A stretch of DNA of 7,611 nt from positions 1-7,611 of the forward strand of contig NZ_PEGG01000179.1 of the NCBI RefSeq assembly GCF_002737765.1, read 5' to 3'. This document shows positions 1 through 6,438 of this stretch, one piece after another. This stretch comes from Caulobacter sp. B11 (lineage in GTDB: Bacteria > Pseudomonadota > Alphaproteobacteria > Caulobacterales > Caulobacteraceae). Position numbers and translations under genes: made by a program. Numbering within the stretch: position 1 is the stretch's first letter; each line of letters begins with the position of its first letter. Below the pieces are notes generated by a model. The model made no database searches. It was not told the origin of the DNA and saw only the letters and a program-made list of their open reading frames with translations.

Positions 1-1
1 C

Positions 2-178
2 GTCACCGACCTGCGTTTTGTCTGCCTGCTGGCCGCTCGCATCGGGGTCGAGACCCTGCGCGCCGCCCACCCGGACGTGCCGATCTGGACCGCCGCCATT
101 GACGCCGAGCTCAATGACCACGGCTATATCGTGCCCGGGCCTGGCGACGCCGGAGACCGGACGTTCGGGACGCGCTGA
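2..178 (+). CDS. upp: Uracil phosphoribosyltransferase, C-terminal part (5' end outside window)
   Basis: UPRTase joins uracil to PRPP to make UMP in the cytoplasmic pyrimidine salvage pathway. Only the last 58 codons are visible, entering from the left edge and ending at TGA 176-178. The visible part carries the diagnostic C-terminal features of the family: [13 protein letters not shown] followed by [16 protein letters not shown], the uracil-binding loop, then the usual FGT end. The match to the family C terminus is close, so identity is firm. One oddity: the segment normally reading AAPEG near the start of the visible part here reads AARIG (codons around 31-45). The gene converges on the amidohydrolase gene that ends at 262. 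Start, promoter and upstream neighbour are not visible. Confidence 0.95.
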   Translation, partial: VTDLRFVCLLAARIGVETLRAAHPDVPIWTAAIDAELNDHGYIVPGPGDAGDRTFGTR

Positions 179-190
179 CCGGGTCTGACA

Positions 191-250
191 GGACGCTAGC
201 CCTGGCGGTCAGCCGGGTTTGACGAACCCGTCCGGAGACGGCCAGCGTCC
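191..250. terminator. Nested inverted repeats between convergent genes, possible bidirectional terminator
   Basis: An outer pair of 7-base arms, GGACGCT (191-197) and AGCGTCC (244-250), continues after one mismatch with GCC (199-201) and GGC (240-242). Inside lies a compact hairpin, CGGGTT (214-219) with AACCCG (225-230) around a 5-base loop. It fills the gap between the stop codons of upp (+) and the amidohydrolase (-), where both transcripts must end. No long T run follows on either strand, so a classical intrinsic terminator is not proven. It could act with Rho or as a 3'-end stabiliser. Confidence 0.45.
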
Positions 251-261
251 TGGCGGAAGGC

Positions 262-1539
262 TCAGGGGCGACGGTGGAGGACGCCGTCCTTGATCACCAG
301 AACGACGGCCTTCGTCGCCGCGATGTCCCGGGTCGGATCGCCGGACACCGCGATAAGGTCGGCCACGAACCCTGGCTTCAGACGTCCCAGGTCCTCCTGG
401 CGACGCAAGACCTTGGCGTCGACGGCCGTGGCGGCCAACAGGGCCTGCGCCGGGGTCAAGCCCAGTTGGACCATCCAGACCAGTTCCCGGGCGTTGTCGC
501 CGTGCCGAAAGACCCCGACGTCGCTGCCCATGCCGATGGTGACGCCGCTCTTCAGGGCCAGCCTGAAGGCGCGCTCGGCGGCCTGCATGGCGGGGGTGGG
601 CGGCGTCTTGCCGGCGACATAGCCGCCGAAATAGGTCGAGGTGCTCTCGCTGGCCGTCAGGGTCGGGAAATAGGCGACGCCGCGTTCGGCCATCAGCTTG
701 AAGGTGGCTTCGGAGCCGCCATAGCCGTGCTCGATGCTGTCGACGCCCGCCAGGATGGCGCGGCGCATGCCCTCGTCGCTGGAGGCGTGGACCGACACCG
801 GCCGGCCGCCGGAATGGGCGGCGTCGACCATGGCCTCCAGTTCCTCGAGGCTGAAGGTCGGCTGGGTCGAGCCGTCGGGACCGACCCGATAGTCGGCATA
901 GATCTTGATCCAGTCGGCGCCGGCGCCCGCCTGTTCGCGCACCGCCCTGACCGCCTCGTCGACGCCGCTGGCCTCCTGGGCGCCCTGGGGCAGGTCGGCG
1001 TCGGGATTGTAGTTGCGGCGGGCCGGGCCATAGGCGCCGGTCGCGACAATGGCCCTTGTGGCCACGAACAGACGCGGACCGGGGATCAGGCGGTCGGCGA
1101 TGGCGCGCTTGAGCGAGACGTCCGCCACGCCGGCGCCCTCGGTGCCCAGGTCGCGCAGGGTGGTGAAGCCGGCGTCCAGCGTGGCCTTGGCCTGCACGGT
1201 GGCGCGGATGATCCGGTAGTCCGGCGCCTCCTTCAGCACCTGATCGTCCCACGAGGTCTCGTTATAGGGATGCAGGAGCAGGTGGCTGTGAAGGTCCATC
1301 AGGCCGGGGATCACCGTCGCGCCCGGCAGCTCGATGACCTCGGCCCCGGTCGCGTCGAGGTCGGCGGCCGGACCGACGGCGGCGATCTTGCCATCGCGGA
1401 CCAGCACACCCCAGCCCTCGTGGGGCGGCCCGGCGTCCTCGGCGGTCCAGACGCGCGCGGGCTTGAGCAGGATCGGCTGGGCGGCCAGGGCGAGGCCGGG
1501 CGTCAAGGCCAGGGCGAGGGCGGTGATGATCTGGCGCAT
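262..1539 (-). CDS. Exported metal-dependent amidohydrolase (imidazolonepropionase/Xaa-Pro dipeptidase-like, COG1228)
   Basis: This 425-residue member of the amidohydrolase superfamily probably cleaves a dipeptide or a C-terminal residue from short peptides; characterised relatives in this branch include prolidases and Arg/Lys carboxypeptidases, one from Caulobacter. The ATG at 1539 is followed by a hydrophobic signal peptide ending near ALA-AQ (residues 1-20), so it should act in the periplasm or outside. Metal ligands are all present: HxH at H84/H86, the lysine expected to be carboxylated in DWIKIYAD (K212), H251 in VSVHAS, H271 in IEHGYG, and D340 in GMGSD. The C-terminal DLIAVSGDP segment rebuilds the small beta domain typical of the family. 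Length is normal. It lies 30 bases downstream of the hydroxylase gene on the same strand, so co-transcription is likely, though no strong ribosome site is visible. Exact substrate cannot be read from sequence. Confidence 0.88.
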   Translation of the reverse strand: MRQIITALALALTPGLALAAQPILLKPARVWTAEDAGPPHEGWGVLVRDGKIAAVGPAADLDATGAEVIELPGATVIPGLMDLHSHLLLHPYNETSWDDQVLKEAPDYRIIRATVQAKATLDAGFTTLRDLGTEGAGVADVSLKRAIADRLIPGPRLFVATRAIVATGAYGPARRNYNPDADLPQGAQEASGVDEAVRAVREQAGAGADWIKIYADYRVGPDGSTQPTFSLEELEAMVDAAHSGGRPVSVHASSDEGMRRAILAGVDSIEHGYGGSEATFKLMAERGVAYFPTLTASESTSTYFGGYVAGKTPPTPAMQAAERAFRLALKSGVTIGMGSDVGVFRHGDNARELVWMVQLGLTPAQALLAATAVDAKVLRRQEDLGRLKPGFVADLIAVSGDPTRDIAATKAVVLVIKDGVLHRRP

Positions 1540-1569
1540 GGACGACTCGCTGGCGAAGGACGAGGTCAG

Positions 1570-2391
1570 CTAACCTGAATTTCCCGCCCGCCCCAATCTT
1601 CCGTCATGCCCGCCCGGCAACCTTATGCGCCAGGCCGCCGCGGCGTACCGGGCCTGATAGTCCGGGTGCTCAGTCCCCATCCAACGGTCCCACCAAGTGA
1701 ACCAGGCCGCATAGTTCCAGCCCGCCTGCCCGTGATGGAGGTCGTGGTGAGTCGTTGTGGTCAGGAAATCAAACAGGGGTTTGCCGTTCGGCCGCGCCGG
1801 CATGAGTTCGTAGCCAGAGTGCAGCAAGGTGTTGCGGGCGATCTGATGCACGGTGAACAGCATCCCGACCGCCCAAGGTGTCGGCGTGACGGCGTACCAG
1901 AGGATGAAGAACCCCATCGTGAGGCCCGCCTCGTGCAGGTCGAAACTGTAGGCCGTGAAGGGTGAAGGGTTGTTGCTCTTGTGGTGCGTGCGGTGAAAGC
2001 GACTGAACAGTCGCGGATCGTGCATGAGACGATGCGTCCAGTAGAAGTAGGCGTCGTGAGCCACGATCATCAGCGCCAGGCTGGTCCAGAACCAGACCGG
2101 CCCCCAGGTCGCCCCCAGCTTGGGCAACGGATAGAGTCCTGCCCGGTCCATCACGACAATGAGCAGATTGATCGTCGCGAAGGTCGCCATTGACCGGATT
2201 GAAAGGGCGAGTTCGCGAACCAGCTGACCTGGGGGCGGCGTGTCGGGCCGGATCTTTCGAGCGGCGAGAGGCGCACGCAGAATGACCCACAGGATCAGCC
2301 AGACGGCGATGGCGTAGACCAAGTAGTCCCGGATGAAGGCGAAGATACTGGCCAGCCAATTTTCGGTAAGGCCGTCGAACAAGTGCGACAT
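1570..2391 (-). CDS. Membrane fatty acid hydroxylase / sterol desaturase family protein
   Basis: A 273-residue integral membrane di-iron enzyme that would oxidise (hydroxylate or desaturate) a lipid substrate at the inner membrane. The family's histidine clusters are all visible: HDAYFYWTHRLMH (H112, H120, H124), HRTHH (H133, H136, H137), and later HxxHH in THHDLHH (H215, H216, H219, H220), with extra H182 and H191 between them. Hydrophobic segments lie at about 24-38, 70-81, 98-111 and 156-180. I chose the ATG at 2391 rather than an in-frame start at 2460 because AGGGAA (2399-2404) sits 7 bases upstream and because the extra 23 residues look unlike the family. The AraC-type regulator gene lies 90 bases upstream and the amidohydrolase 30 bases downstream on the same strand. 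Substrate (fatty acid, carotenoid, hopanoid or other lipid) is unknown. Confidence 0.88.
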   Translation of the reverse strand: MSHLFDGLTENWLASIFAFIRDYLVYAIAVWLILWVILRAPLAARKIRPDTPPPGQLVRELALSIRSMATFATINLLIVVMDRAGLYPLPKLGATWGPVWFWTSLALMIVAHDAYFYWTHRLMHDPRLFSRFHRTHHKSNNPSPFTAYSFDLHEAGLTMGFFILWYAVTPTPWAVGMLFTVHQIARNTLLHSGYELMPARPNGKPLFDFLTTTTHHDLHHGQAGWNYAAWFTWWDRWMGTEHPDYQARYAAAAWRIRLPGGHDGRLGRAGNSG

Positions 2392-2398
2392 GGCGATG

Positions 2399-2404
2399 TT
2401 CCCT
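2399..2404 (-). promoter_or_regulatory. Ribosome binding site of the hydroxylase gene
   Basis: On the minus strand AGGGAA stands 7 bases before the ATG at 2391. It is the clearest Shine-Dalgarno match in this part of the window and decides the start in favour of 2391 over the in-frame alternative at 2460. Confidence 0.65.
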
Positions 2405-2425
2405 GGTGAGGTCGAGCCAGGAAAG

Positions 2426-2468
2426 GCCAACCTCGCGCTTGAGGTCTCGCCGCGCGCCAACCTTGCGC
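2426..2468. promoter_or_regulatory. 13-base direct repeat upstream of the hydroxylase gene, candidate AraC-type operator
   Basis: GCCAACCTCGCGC (2426-2438) recurs as GCCAACCTTGCGC (2456-2468), 12 of 13 bases identical, exactly 30 bases apart from start to start. A shorter echo, GAGGTC, occurs at 2408-2413 and 2441-2446. AraC-family proteins generally bind direct repeats, and the gene just upstream encodes one, so binding by that regulator is a reasonable inference. No convincing -35/-10 pair was found in this gap. Confidence 0.4.
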
Positions 2469-2486
2469 GCTGATTTCGAAATCAGC
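2469..2486. repeat. 18-base perfect palindrome at the end of the regulator gene
   Basis: GCTGATTTCGAAATCAGC is its own reverse complement over all 18 bases. It spans the stop codon of the AraC-type regulator (2482-2484) and starts immediately after the right-hand copy of the 13-base direct repeat. It could be an operator for a dimeric repressor or activator controlling the hydroxylase, or an RNA hairpin at the 3' end of the regulator message. No T run follows on the minus strand, which argues against a simple intrinsic terminator. Confidence 0.5.
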
Positions 2487-3561
2487 CAGCTTGCTGCAGA
2501 TCGGCCAAGGCTTGGCCAAGGGTCCGCTGGCGCCATTCGGTCGGTGTCGCCCCCGTCACGGCGCGAAAGGCTCGGTTGAAAGGACCCAGGGAGCCATAGC
2601 CCAGCTCGAAGGCGATGACGGCGATTGTCGTCCTGGCCTGCAACGGGTCGCTCAAGCGCGCCTTGGCCGCTTCGATACGTCGGGCGTTCAGGAACGCGGC
2701 GAAGTTGCGATAGCCGAGGTGGCCATTGATGAACTTGCGCAGCCGGTGTTCGGGAACACCGACCTCCGCAGCGAGATCGCCGATGCTCAAGCCCTCGCGC
2801 CGCCAGATTTCGGTGGCCATCACGGTTTCCAGGCGGGCAAGCTCAAGCCGTTCGGCGACTTGCGTGCGCGTATCGCCGCCGCTGGGCGCGGCCCGTCGCG
2901 ATGGCCCAAACAGGGATGGACTGGCGGTGAGGAAGAAGGCGCCGGCCGCCAGCAGCAGGATGGCGATCAGTCGCCCGCCCCAAGCCTGTCCGACCAGAAA
3001 CTGAAACCAGACGCCGACCGGATGGACGCGACTCTGCAGCGCAATGATCAGGTTCACGATTCCGAACACGACAGCCGCGCCCAGAATGACGCTCCGCAGC
3101 TGCCGCCGCGTCTCAATCATGTCGTCACGCCAGCCTTGGGCCACGATGAAGCCCACATGAACGGTGAGCACCCCTCCAAACAGATTGCGCGCCGTCCACA
3201 GCCACCCATTCCAGGGCGGCGACGAAGCCGTCATGATGAGCCCGGAAACCAGGAGGGCGGCTGCCGGGCTCATGTTGCGCCAGGTGATTGGGCGATCGGC
3301 GAAGACGGCCAGACCAAAGAGCCAGAAGAAGCCCGCCATCGGATAGGCGAGCAGCAGGATCAGATCGGCGTTGCCGAACGCGCGCCACAGCGGCTCGGAC
3401 TCGGTGATCAACCAGGCGATCATGCCGATGCTAAAGAGCGCCGTCGCGATACGGGCATGTCGGTCAACGGCGCTTCGCCAGACAGCGGCCATCAGCAGCA
3501 GCGCCGCCCCGCAAGCGACGCCCCGCACGAACATGTCCATGAGCAGCATCGAAGGTTGCAC
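2482..3561 (-). CDS. Membrane-anchored AraC-family transcriptional regulator
   Basis: A 359-residue one-component regulator with an integral-membrane N-terminal half and a cytoplasmic DNA-binding end. Roughly seven hydrophobic segments are visible (about 10-27, 40-52, 66-87, 98-112, 126-142, 157-175, 194-212), followed by a polar linker rich in A, G, P and R (about 215-235) and an AraC/XylS double helix-turn-helix at about 258-347. The first helix-turn-helix reads LSIGDLAAEVGVPEHRLRKF. The second contains IAFELGYGSLGPFNRAFR followed by the family's TGATPTEWR ending. The first start is GTG at 3561; ATG at 3549, 3540 or 3534 are alternatives, and none has a strong ribosome site. An in-frame TAG lies just upstream of the GTG. 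It precedes the hydroxylase gene on the same strand, so it may control that gene in response to a membrane or lipid signal; this is inference from position. Confidence 0.85.
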   Translation of the reverse strand: MQPSMLLMDMFVRGVACGAALLLMAAVWRSAVDRHARIATALFSIGMIAWLITESEPLWRAFGNADLILLLAYPMAGFFWLFGLAVFADRPITWRNMSPAAALLVSGLIMTASSPPWNGWLWTARNLFGGVLTVHVGFIVAQGWRDDMIETRRQLRSVILGAAVVFGIVNLIIALQSRVHPVGVWFQFLVGQAWGGRLIAILLLAAGAFFLTASPSLFGPSRRAAPSGGDTRTQVAERLELARLETVMATEIWRREGLSIGDLAAEVGVPEHRLRKFINGHLGYRNFAAFLNARRIEAAKARLSDPLQARTTIAVIAFELGYGSLGPFNRAFRAVTGATPTEWRQRTLGQALADLQQAG

Positions 3562-3573
3562 ACAGCCAGCCTA

Positions 3574-3591
3574 ACACGCCAAGGGGCGTGT
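3574..3591. promoter_or_regulatory. Inverted repeat just upstream of the AraC-type regulator, operator candidate
   Basis: ACACGCC (3574-3580) and GGCGTGT (3585-3591) are perfect 7-base arms around a 4-base centre. The dyad lies 13 to 30 bases before the GTG start of the regulator and inside the weak TTGGAC/TTAGGC promoter candidate, where a repressor or autoregulator could bind. It could equally fold in the leader RNA. Confidence 0.35.
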
Positions 3592-3618
3592 CCAAGATGG
3601 CCTACCCTCCGCTCGTTC

Positions 3619-3673
3619 CGAAAATCGTTCGCCGATTTTCGAGCTTGGAGCGGCGGGCGCTTCGCCCGCGGCT
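3619..3673. repeat. Two adjacent hairpins, possible REP-like intergenic repeat
   Basis: First hairpin: CGAAAATCG (3619-3627) and CGATTTTCG (3633-3641), 9 perfect pairs with loop TTCGC. Second hairpin: GCGGGCG (3653-3659) and CGCCCGC (3663-3669) with loop CTT, extended after one G/G mismatch by AGC (3649-3651) and GCT (3671-3673). Paired compact hairpins in a non-coding gap are typical of dispersed REP-type elements, but copy number in the genome cannot be judged from one window. Confidence 0.4.
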
Positions 3674-3836
3674 TGAAAACATCGGATCACCGATCCCCTG
3701 GCGGAACAGGCGAACTTCCGCTCAGGGTCGAAAGCGGCAAACCGCGACCGTGAATAGGGCGGTCTTGCAGACCCCCAACGCCAGCAAGTGTCGCGCCCGG
3801 TCAGATCCCGCCACAGGCGCCGGAAGGGCGGCAAAT

Positions 3837-3868
3837 AAAAAGGCCGGAGCGGAACTCCGGCCTTTTCT
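3837..3868 (-). terminator. Strong rho-independent terminator of the kdsD/phosphomannomutase operon
   Basis: AAAAGGCCGGAG (3838-3849) pairs perfectly with CTCCGGCCTTTT (3855-3866) around the 5-base loop CGGAA. On the minus strand the GC stem is followed by TTTTTATTT, the U tract expected after a terminator, placed 19 to 50 bases past the stop codon of the phosphomannomutase gene. The A-rich left and T-rich right flanks make it potentially active in both directions. Confidence 0.9.
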
Positions 3869-3887
3869 CGTCTGGCGCTCAAGCCAA

Positions 3888-5383
3888 TCAGATCTCCTGA
3901 TTGTACTTCCCGACCCGGGTCCCCAGGCGCGGCTTCACTTCCTGGTGGAAGAGGGCGCGCATGTCGTCCTCGGAGCCGGTGCTCTCGACTACAACCACCA
4001 CTTCGGGCTTGTTGGACGAGGCGCGGACCAGAACCCAGGAGCCGTCTTCCAGGTGCACGCGCACGCCGTTGACGGTAATGACCTCGACGATCTTGCGGCC
4101 GAGGATCGAACCGCCGGCCGCGAACAGGTCCTCGTATTCCTTCACCACCTCGGCGACGACGCCGTACTTCTTCTCGTCGTCGCAGTGGGGCTCATGGTCA
4201 GGGAGGTGAAGGCTACGGGCAGGGCCTTGCGCATGTCCGACAGCTTCATCCCCGGATTGCGGTCCAGCATGGCCAGCACGGCGGCGGCGGCGGTCAGGCC
4301 GCAGTCATAGCCGTAGCCCAGGGGCTTGTTCATGAAGAAGTGGCCGCTCTTCTCGAAGCCGGCCAGGGCCCCGACCTCGGCGCTCTTGCGCTTGATGTAG
4401 CTGTGACCGGTCTTCCAGTAGATCACCTTGCAGCCATGCTGCTTGAGGATCGGGTCGGTGGCGTAGAGGCCGGTCGACTTGACGTCGACCACGAAGGTCG
4501 CGCCGGGATGCAGCGGGGCCAGGTCGCGGGCCAGCATCAGACCGATCTTGTCGGCGAAGATTTCCTCGCCCTCGTCGTCGACCACGCCGCAGCGGTCGCC
4601 GTCGCCGTCGAAGCCGAAGGCCAGGTCGGCGCCGCTTTCCCGGACGGCCGCGGCCATCGAGTGCAGCATTTCCAGGTCTTCCGGGTTCGGATTGTATTTC
4701 GGGAAGGTGTAGTCGAGCTCGACATCCATGCCGATGACTTCACTCACGCCCATGCCCTTGAGGCCCTCGACCGCGAAAGCGCCGGCCGTGCCGTTGCCGC
4801 AGGCGGCGATTACCTTCAGGGGCCGGGTCAGCGACACGCGCTGGGCGACGTCGGCGATGTAGCGTTCGGCCATGCCCGCGACGCGGACCAGCTTACCGCC
4901 GTCACGCTCGACGAACTTGGCGTTCAGCACGATGTCCTTGAGGCGGCCCATCTCGTCGGGGCCGAAGGTCAGGGGGCGCTGGGCGCCCATCTTGACGCCG
5001 GTCCAGCCATTTTCGTTGTGGCTGGCGGTGACCATGGCCACGCAGGGGATGTCCAGGTCGAACTGCGCGAAATAGGCGGTGGGCGACAGGGCCAGGCCGA
5101 TGTCGTGCACCTCGCAGCCGGCGCTCAGCAGGCCCAGCATCAGGGCGTTCTTGATCGAGCTGGAATAGGAGCGGAAATCGTGGCCGACCACGATCTTGCT
5201 CTGGCCTAGCTCGTGGATATAGGTGCCCAGGCCCAGACCCAGGGCTTGAATGCCCAGCAGGTTGATATCGGGTCCAAACAGCCAGCGGGCGTCGTATTCG
5301 CGAAAGCCGGTCGCCTTGACCAGCGCCTCGTTCTCATAGGCGGCGGTGTTGGGCACGAGGTCGGCGCGGGGAGCGGAGAACAT
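3888..5383 (-). CDS. manB: Phosphomannomutase/phosphoglucomutase (alpha-D-phosphohexomutase), apparent frameshift at 4187-4190
   Basis: This enzyme interconverts mannose-6-P and mannose-1-P (and usually glucose-6-P and glucose-1-P), supplying nucleotide sugars for lipopolysaccharide and polysaccharide. Motifs: catalytic phosphoserine loop TASHNENG (S121), metal loop DGDGDR (259-264), sugar-specificity loop GFEKSGH (342-348), and C-terminal phosphate loop RASSNKPE (454-461). The frame breaks in a run of four C (coding strand; + strand GGGG 4187-4190). Adding one C turns the shifted reading after MSP into HCDDEKKYGVVAEV and joins the rest, giving exactly 498 residues, normal for the alphaproteobacterial family. 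As read literally, translation stops at 4142 and loses the phosphate-binding domain. I chose ATG 5383 over TTG 5404. kdsD lies 98 bases upstream and an intrinsic terminator follows. The symbol is by family; algC/pgm-type naming is also used. Confidence 0.9.
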
Positions 5384-5429
5384 AGCGGCTCGCTTCAGTT
5401 GCAATGGTCGTTGCGTTTACAGATCCACG

Positions 5430-5460
5430 GCCGTTACGACCAGCAGCTTCGCGTAACGGC
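5430..5460 (-). repeat. 9-bp intercistronic hairpin between kdsD and the phosphomannomutase gene
   Basis: GCCGTTACG (5430-5438) and CGTAACGGC (5452-5460) are perfect 9-base arms with a 13-base spacer. It lies in the 98-base gap between the kdsD stop (5482) and the mutase start (5383). There is no U run after it on the minus strand, so it is not a typical terminator. It may be an RNA processing or stability element that sets the ratio of the two products, or a protein binding dyad for an internal promoter. Confidence 0.5.
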
Positions 5461-5481
5461 GGTCGGAACGGGTTCGGTGTG

Positions 5482-6438
5482 TCAGATCACGCCGGCGCGC
5501 AGCAGGTCGTGGACATGAAGAATGCCCACCGGACGTTCCTGATCCACCACGAACAGCACGGTGATCCTCAGATCGTTCATGATCTTCAGGGCCTCGGCGG
5601 CCAAAGCCCCAGGGGCGATGGTCTTGGCCCCGCGAGTCATGACCTCGCCGGCGGTGTGGCCCATCAATCCGTCCATGTGGCGGCGCAGGTCGCCGTCGGT
5701 GATCAGGCCGGCCAGGGTTCCGTCGGCGGCGACGACCCCGACCGCGCCGAAGCGCTTTTCGCTCATCTCCAGCAGGGCCTGGGCCATCGGCGCGGTCTCG
5801 AGCGTCAGCGGCAGCTCGTTGGCCCCATGCATCAGGTCGGCCACCGTGCGCAGCATCGCCCCCAGCTTGCCGCCGGGGTGGAAAACGCGAAAATCGCTGG
5901 CGGTGAAGCCGCGACGCTCGAGCAGGGCCACGGCCAGGGCGTCGCCCAGGGCTATCTGCAGGGTGGTCGAGGTGGTCGGGGCGTTGACCTCCGCGGTCGC
6001 CTCGGGCGCGTCGGGAAGCAACAGCAGGATGTCGGCGGCCCGGCCCAGCTGGCTGTCGGTCACGGCGGTGATGGCGATGATCGGAATCGAGAACCGCTTG
6101 GCATAGGCCATGGTGTCGGACAGCTCGCGGGCCTCGCCCGACTTGGACAGGGCCAGCACGACATCGTCGGGGCCGATCATGCCCAGGTCGCCGTGGCTGG
6201 CCTCGGCGGCGTGGACGAACATGGCCGGCGCGCCCGTGGAGGCCAGGGTCGCGGCGATCTTGCGGGCCACGTGGCCGGACTTGCCGATCCCGGTGCAGAC
6301 GACCCGGCCCTTGGCGGCGAACAGGGTTTCGACGGCCGTGACGAAGGTCGCGCCCAGGGTGTCGGACAACTGGACCAGGGCCTGGGCCTCGGCGGCGAGC
6401 ACCCGCTGGCCGACGGCGACGGCGTTGAACGGGCTCAT
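5482..6438 (-). CDS. kdsD: D-arabinose-5-phosphate isomerase (KdsD/KpsF family)
   Basis: KdsD converts ribulose-5-phosphate to arabinose-5-phosphate in the cytoplasm, the first committed step to Kdo, the sugar linking lipid A to the lipopolysaccharide core. The 318 residues show the standard order: an SIS (sugar isomerase) domain at about 40-172, then two CBS domains at about 200-255 and 265-316. Visible family residues include GIGKSGH (50-56, K53), EASHGDLGMI (79-88), SKSGEA (98-103, E102), APTTSTT (153-159) and FHPGGKLG (186-193, H187). Length is close to the E. coli enzyme. Its ATG at 6438 overlaps the stop of the small upstream gene in an ATGA arrangement and has no ribosome site of its own, so translational coupling is likely. 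The phosphomannomutase gene follows. KpsF and GutQ paralogues share the fold, but context favours the housekeeping Kdo role. Confidence 0.93.
   Translation of the reverse strand: MSPFNAVAVGQRVLAAEAQALVQLSDTLGATFVTAVETLFAAKGRVVCTGIGKSGHVARKIAATLASTGAPAMFVHAAEASHGDLGMIGPDDVVLALSKSGEARELSDTMAYAKRFSIPIIAITAVTDSQLGRAADILLLLPDAPEATAEVNAPTTSTTLQIALGDALAVALLERRGFTASDFRVFHPGGKLGAMLRTVADLMHGANELPLTLETAPMAQALLEMSEKRFGAVGVVAADGTLAGLITDGDLRRHMDGLMGHTAGEVMTRGAKTIAPGALAAEALKIMNDLRITVLFVVDQERPVGILHVHDLLRAGVI

Larger units (their letters stand above)
3562..3887. other. 326-base hairpin-rich intergenic region, no supported gene
   Basis: This gap separates the regulator gene (starting at 3561, reading left) from the end of the phosphomannomutase gene (3888). 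Reading frames here lack family similarity, a ribosome site or coding character, so I see no gene. It holds, from left to right: a 7-4-7 dyad at 3574-3591, two adjacent hairpins at 3619-3641 and 3649-3673, several weaker 4- to 5-base stems between about 3680 and 3775, and a strong intrinsic terminator at 3837-3868. The promoter of the regulator gene should also lie here, but only a weak TTGGAC-N15-TTAGGC candidate is visible on the minus strand. Confidence 0.6.

Noticed and set aside
274..1578. A 434-codon open frame on the + strand opposite the amidohydrolase gene
   Set aside because: It is the antisense shadow of a GC-rich gene with complete catalytic motifs; its own translation is low-complexity (G, R, Q, D rich) with no family features.
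2392..2460. Upstream in-frame start at 2460 for the hydroxylase
   Set aside because: It would add 23 residues without family similarity and run through the candidate operator and the good ribosome site at 2399-2404.
2491..3753. A 420-codon + strand frame opposite the AraC-type regulator
   Set aside because: The opposite strand encodes a clear membrane plus AraC protein; this frame lacks domains and reads like antisense.
3571..3882. A 103-codon minus-strand frame across the intergenic region
   Set aside because: It crosses the strong terminator stem and both hairpins and has no ribosome site or family resemblance; those structures explain the region better than coding does.
4187..4190. Programmed -1 frameshift in the phosphomannomutase gene
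   Set aside because: No classical slippery heptamer or downstream pseudoknot was evident, and the same kind of C-run loss occurs in gpmA, so a base-calling error is more likely.
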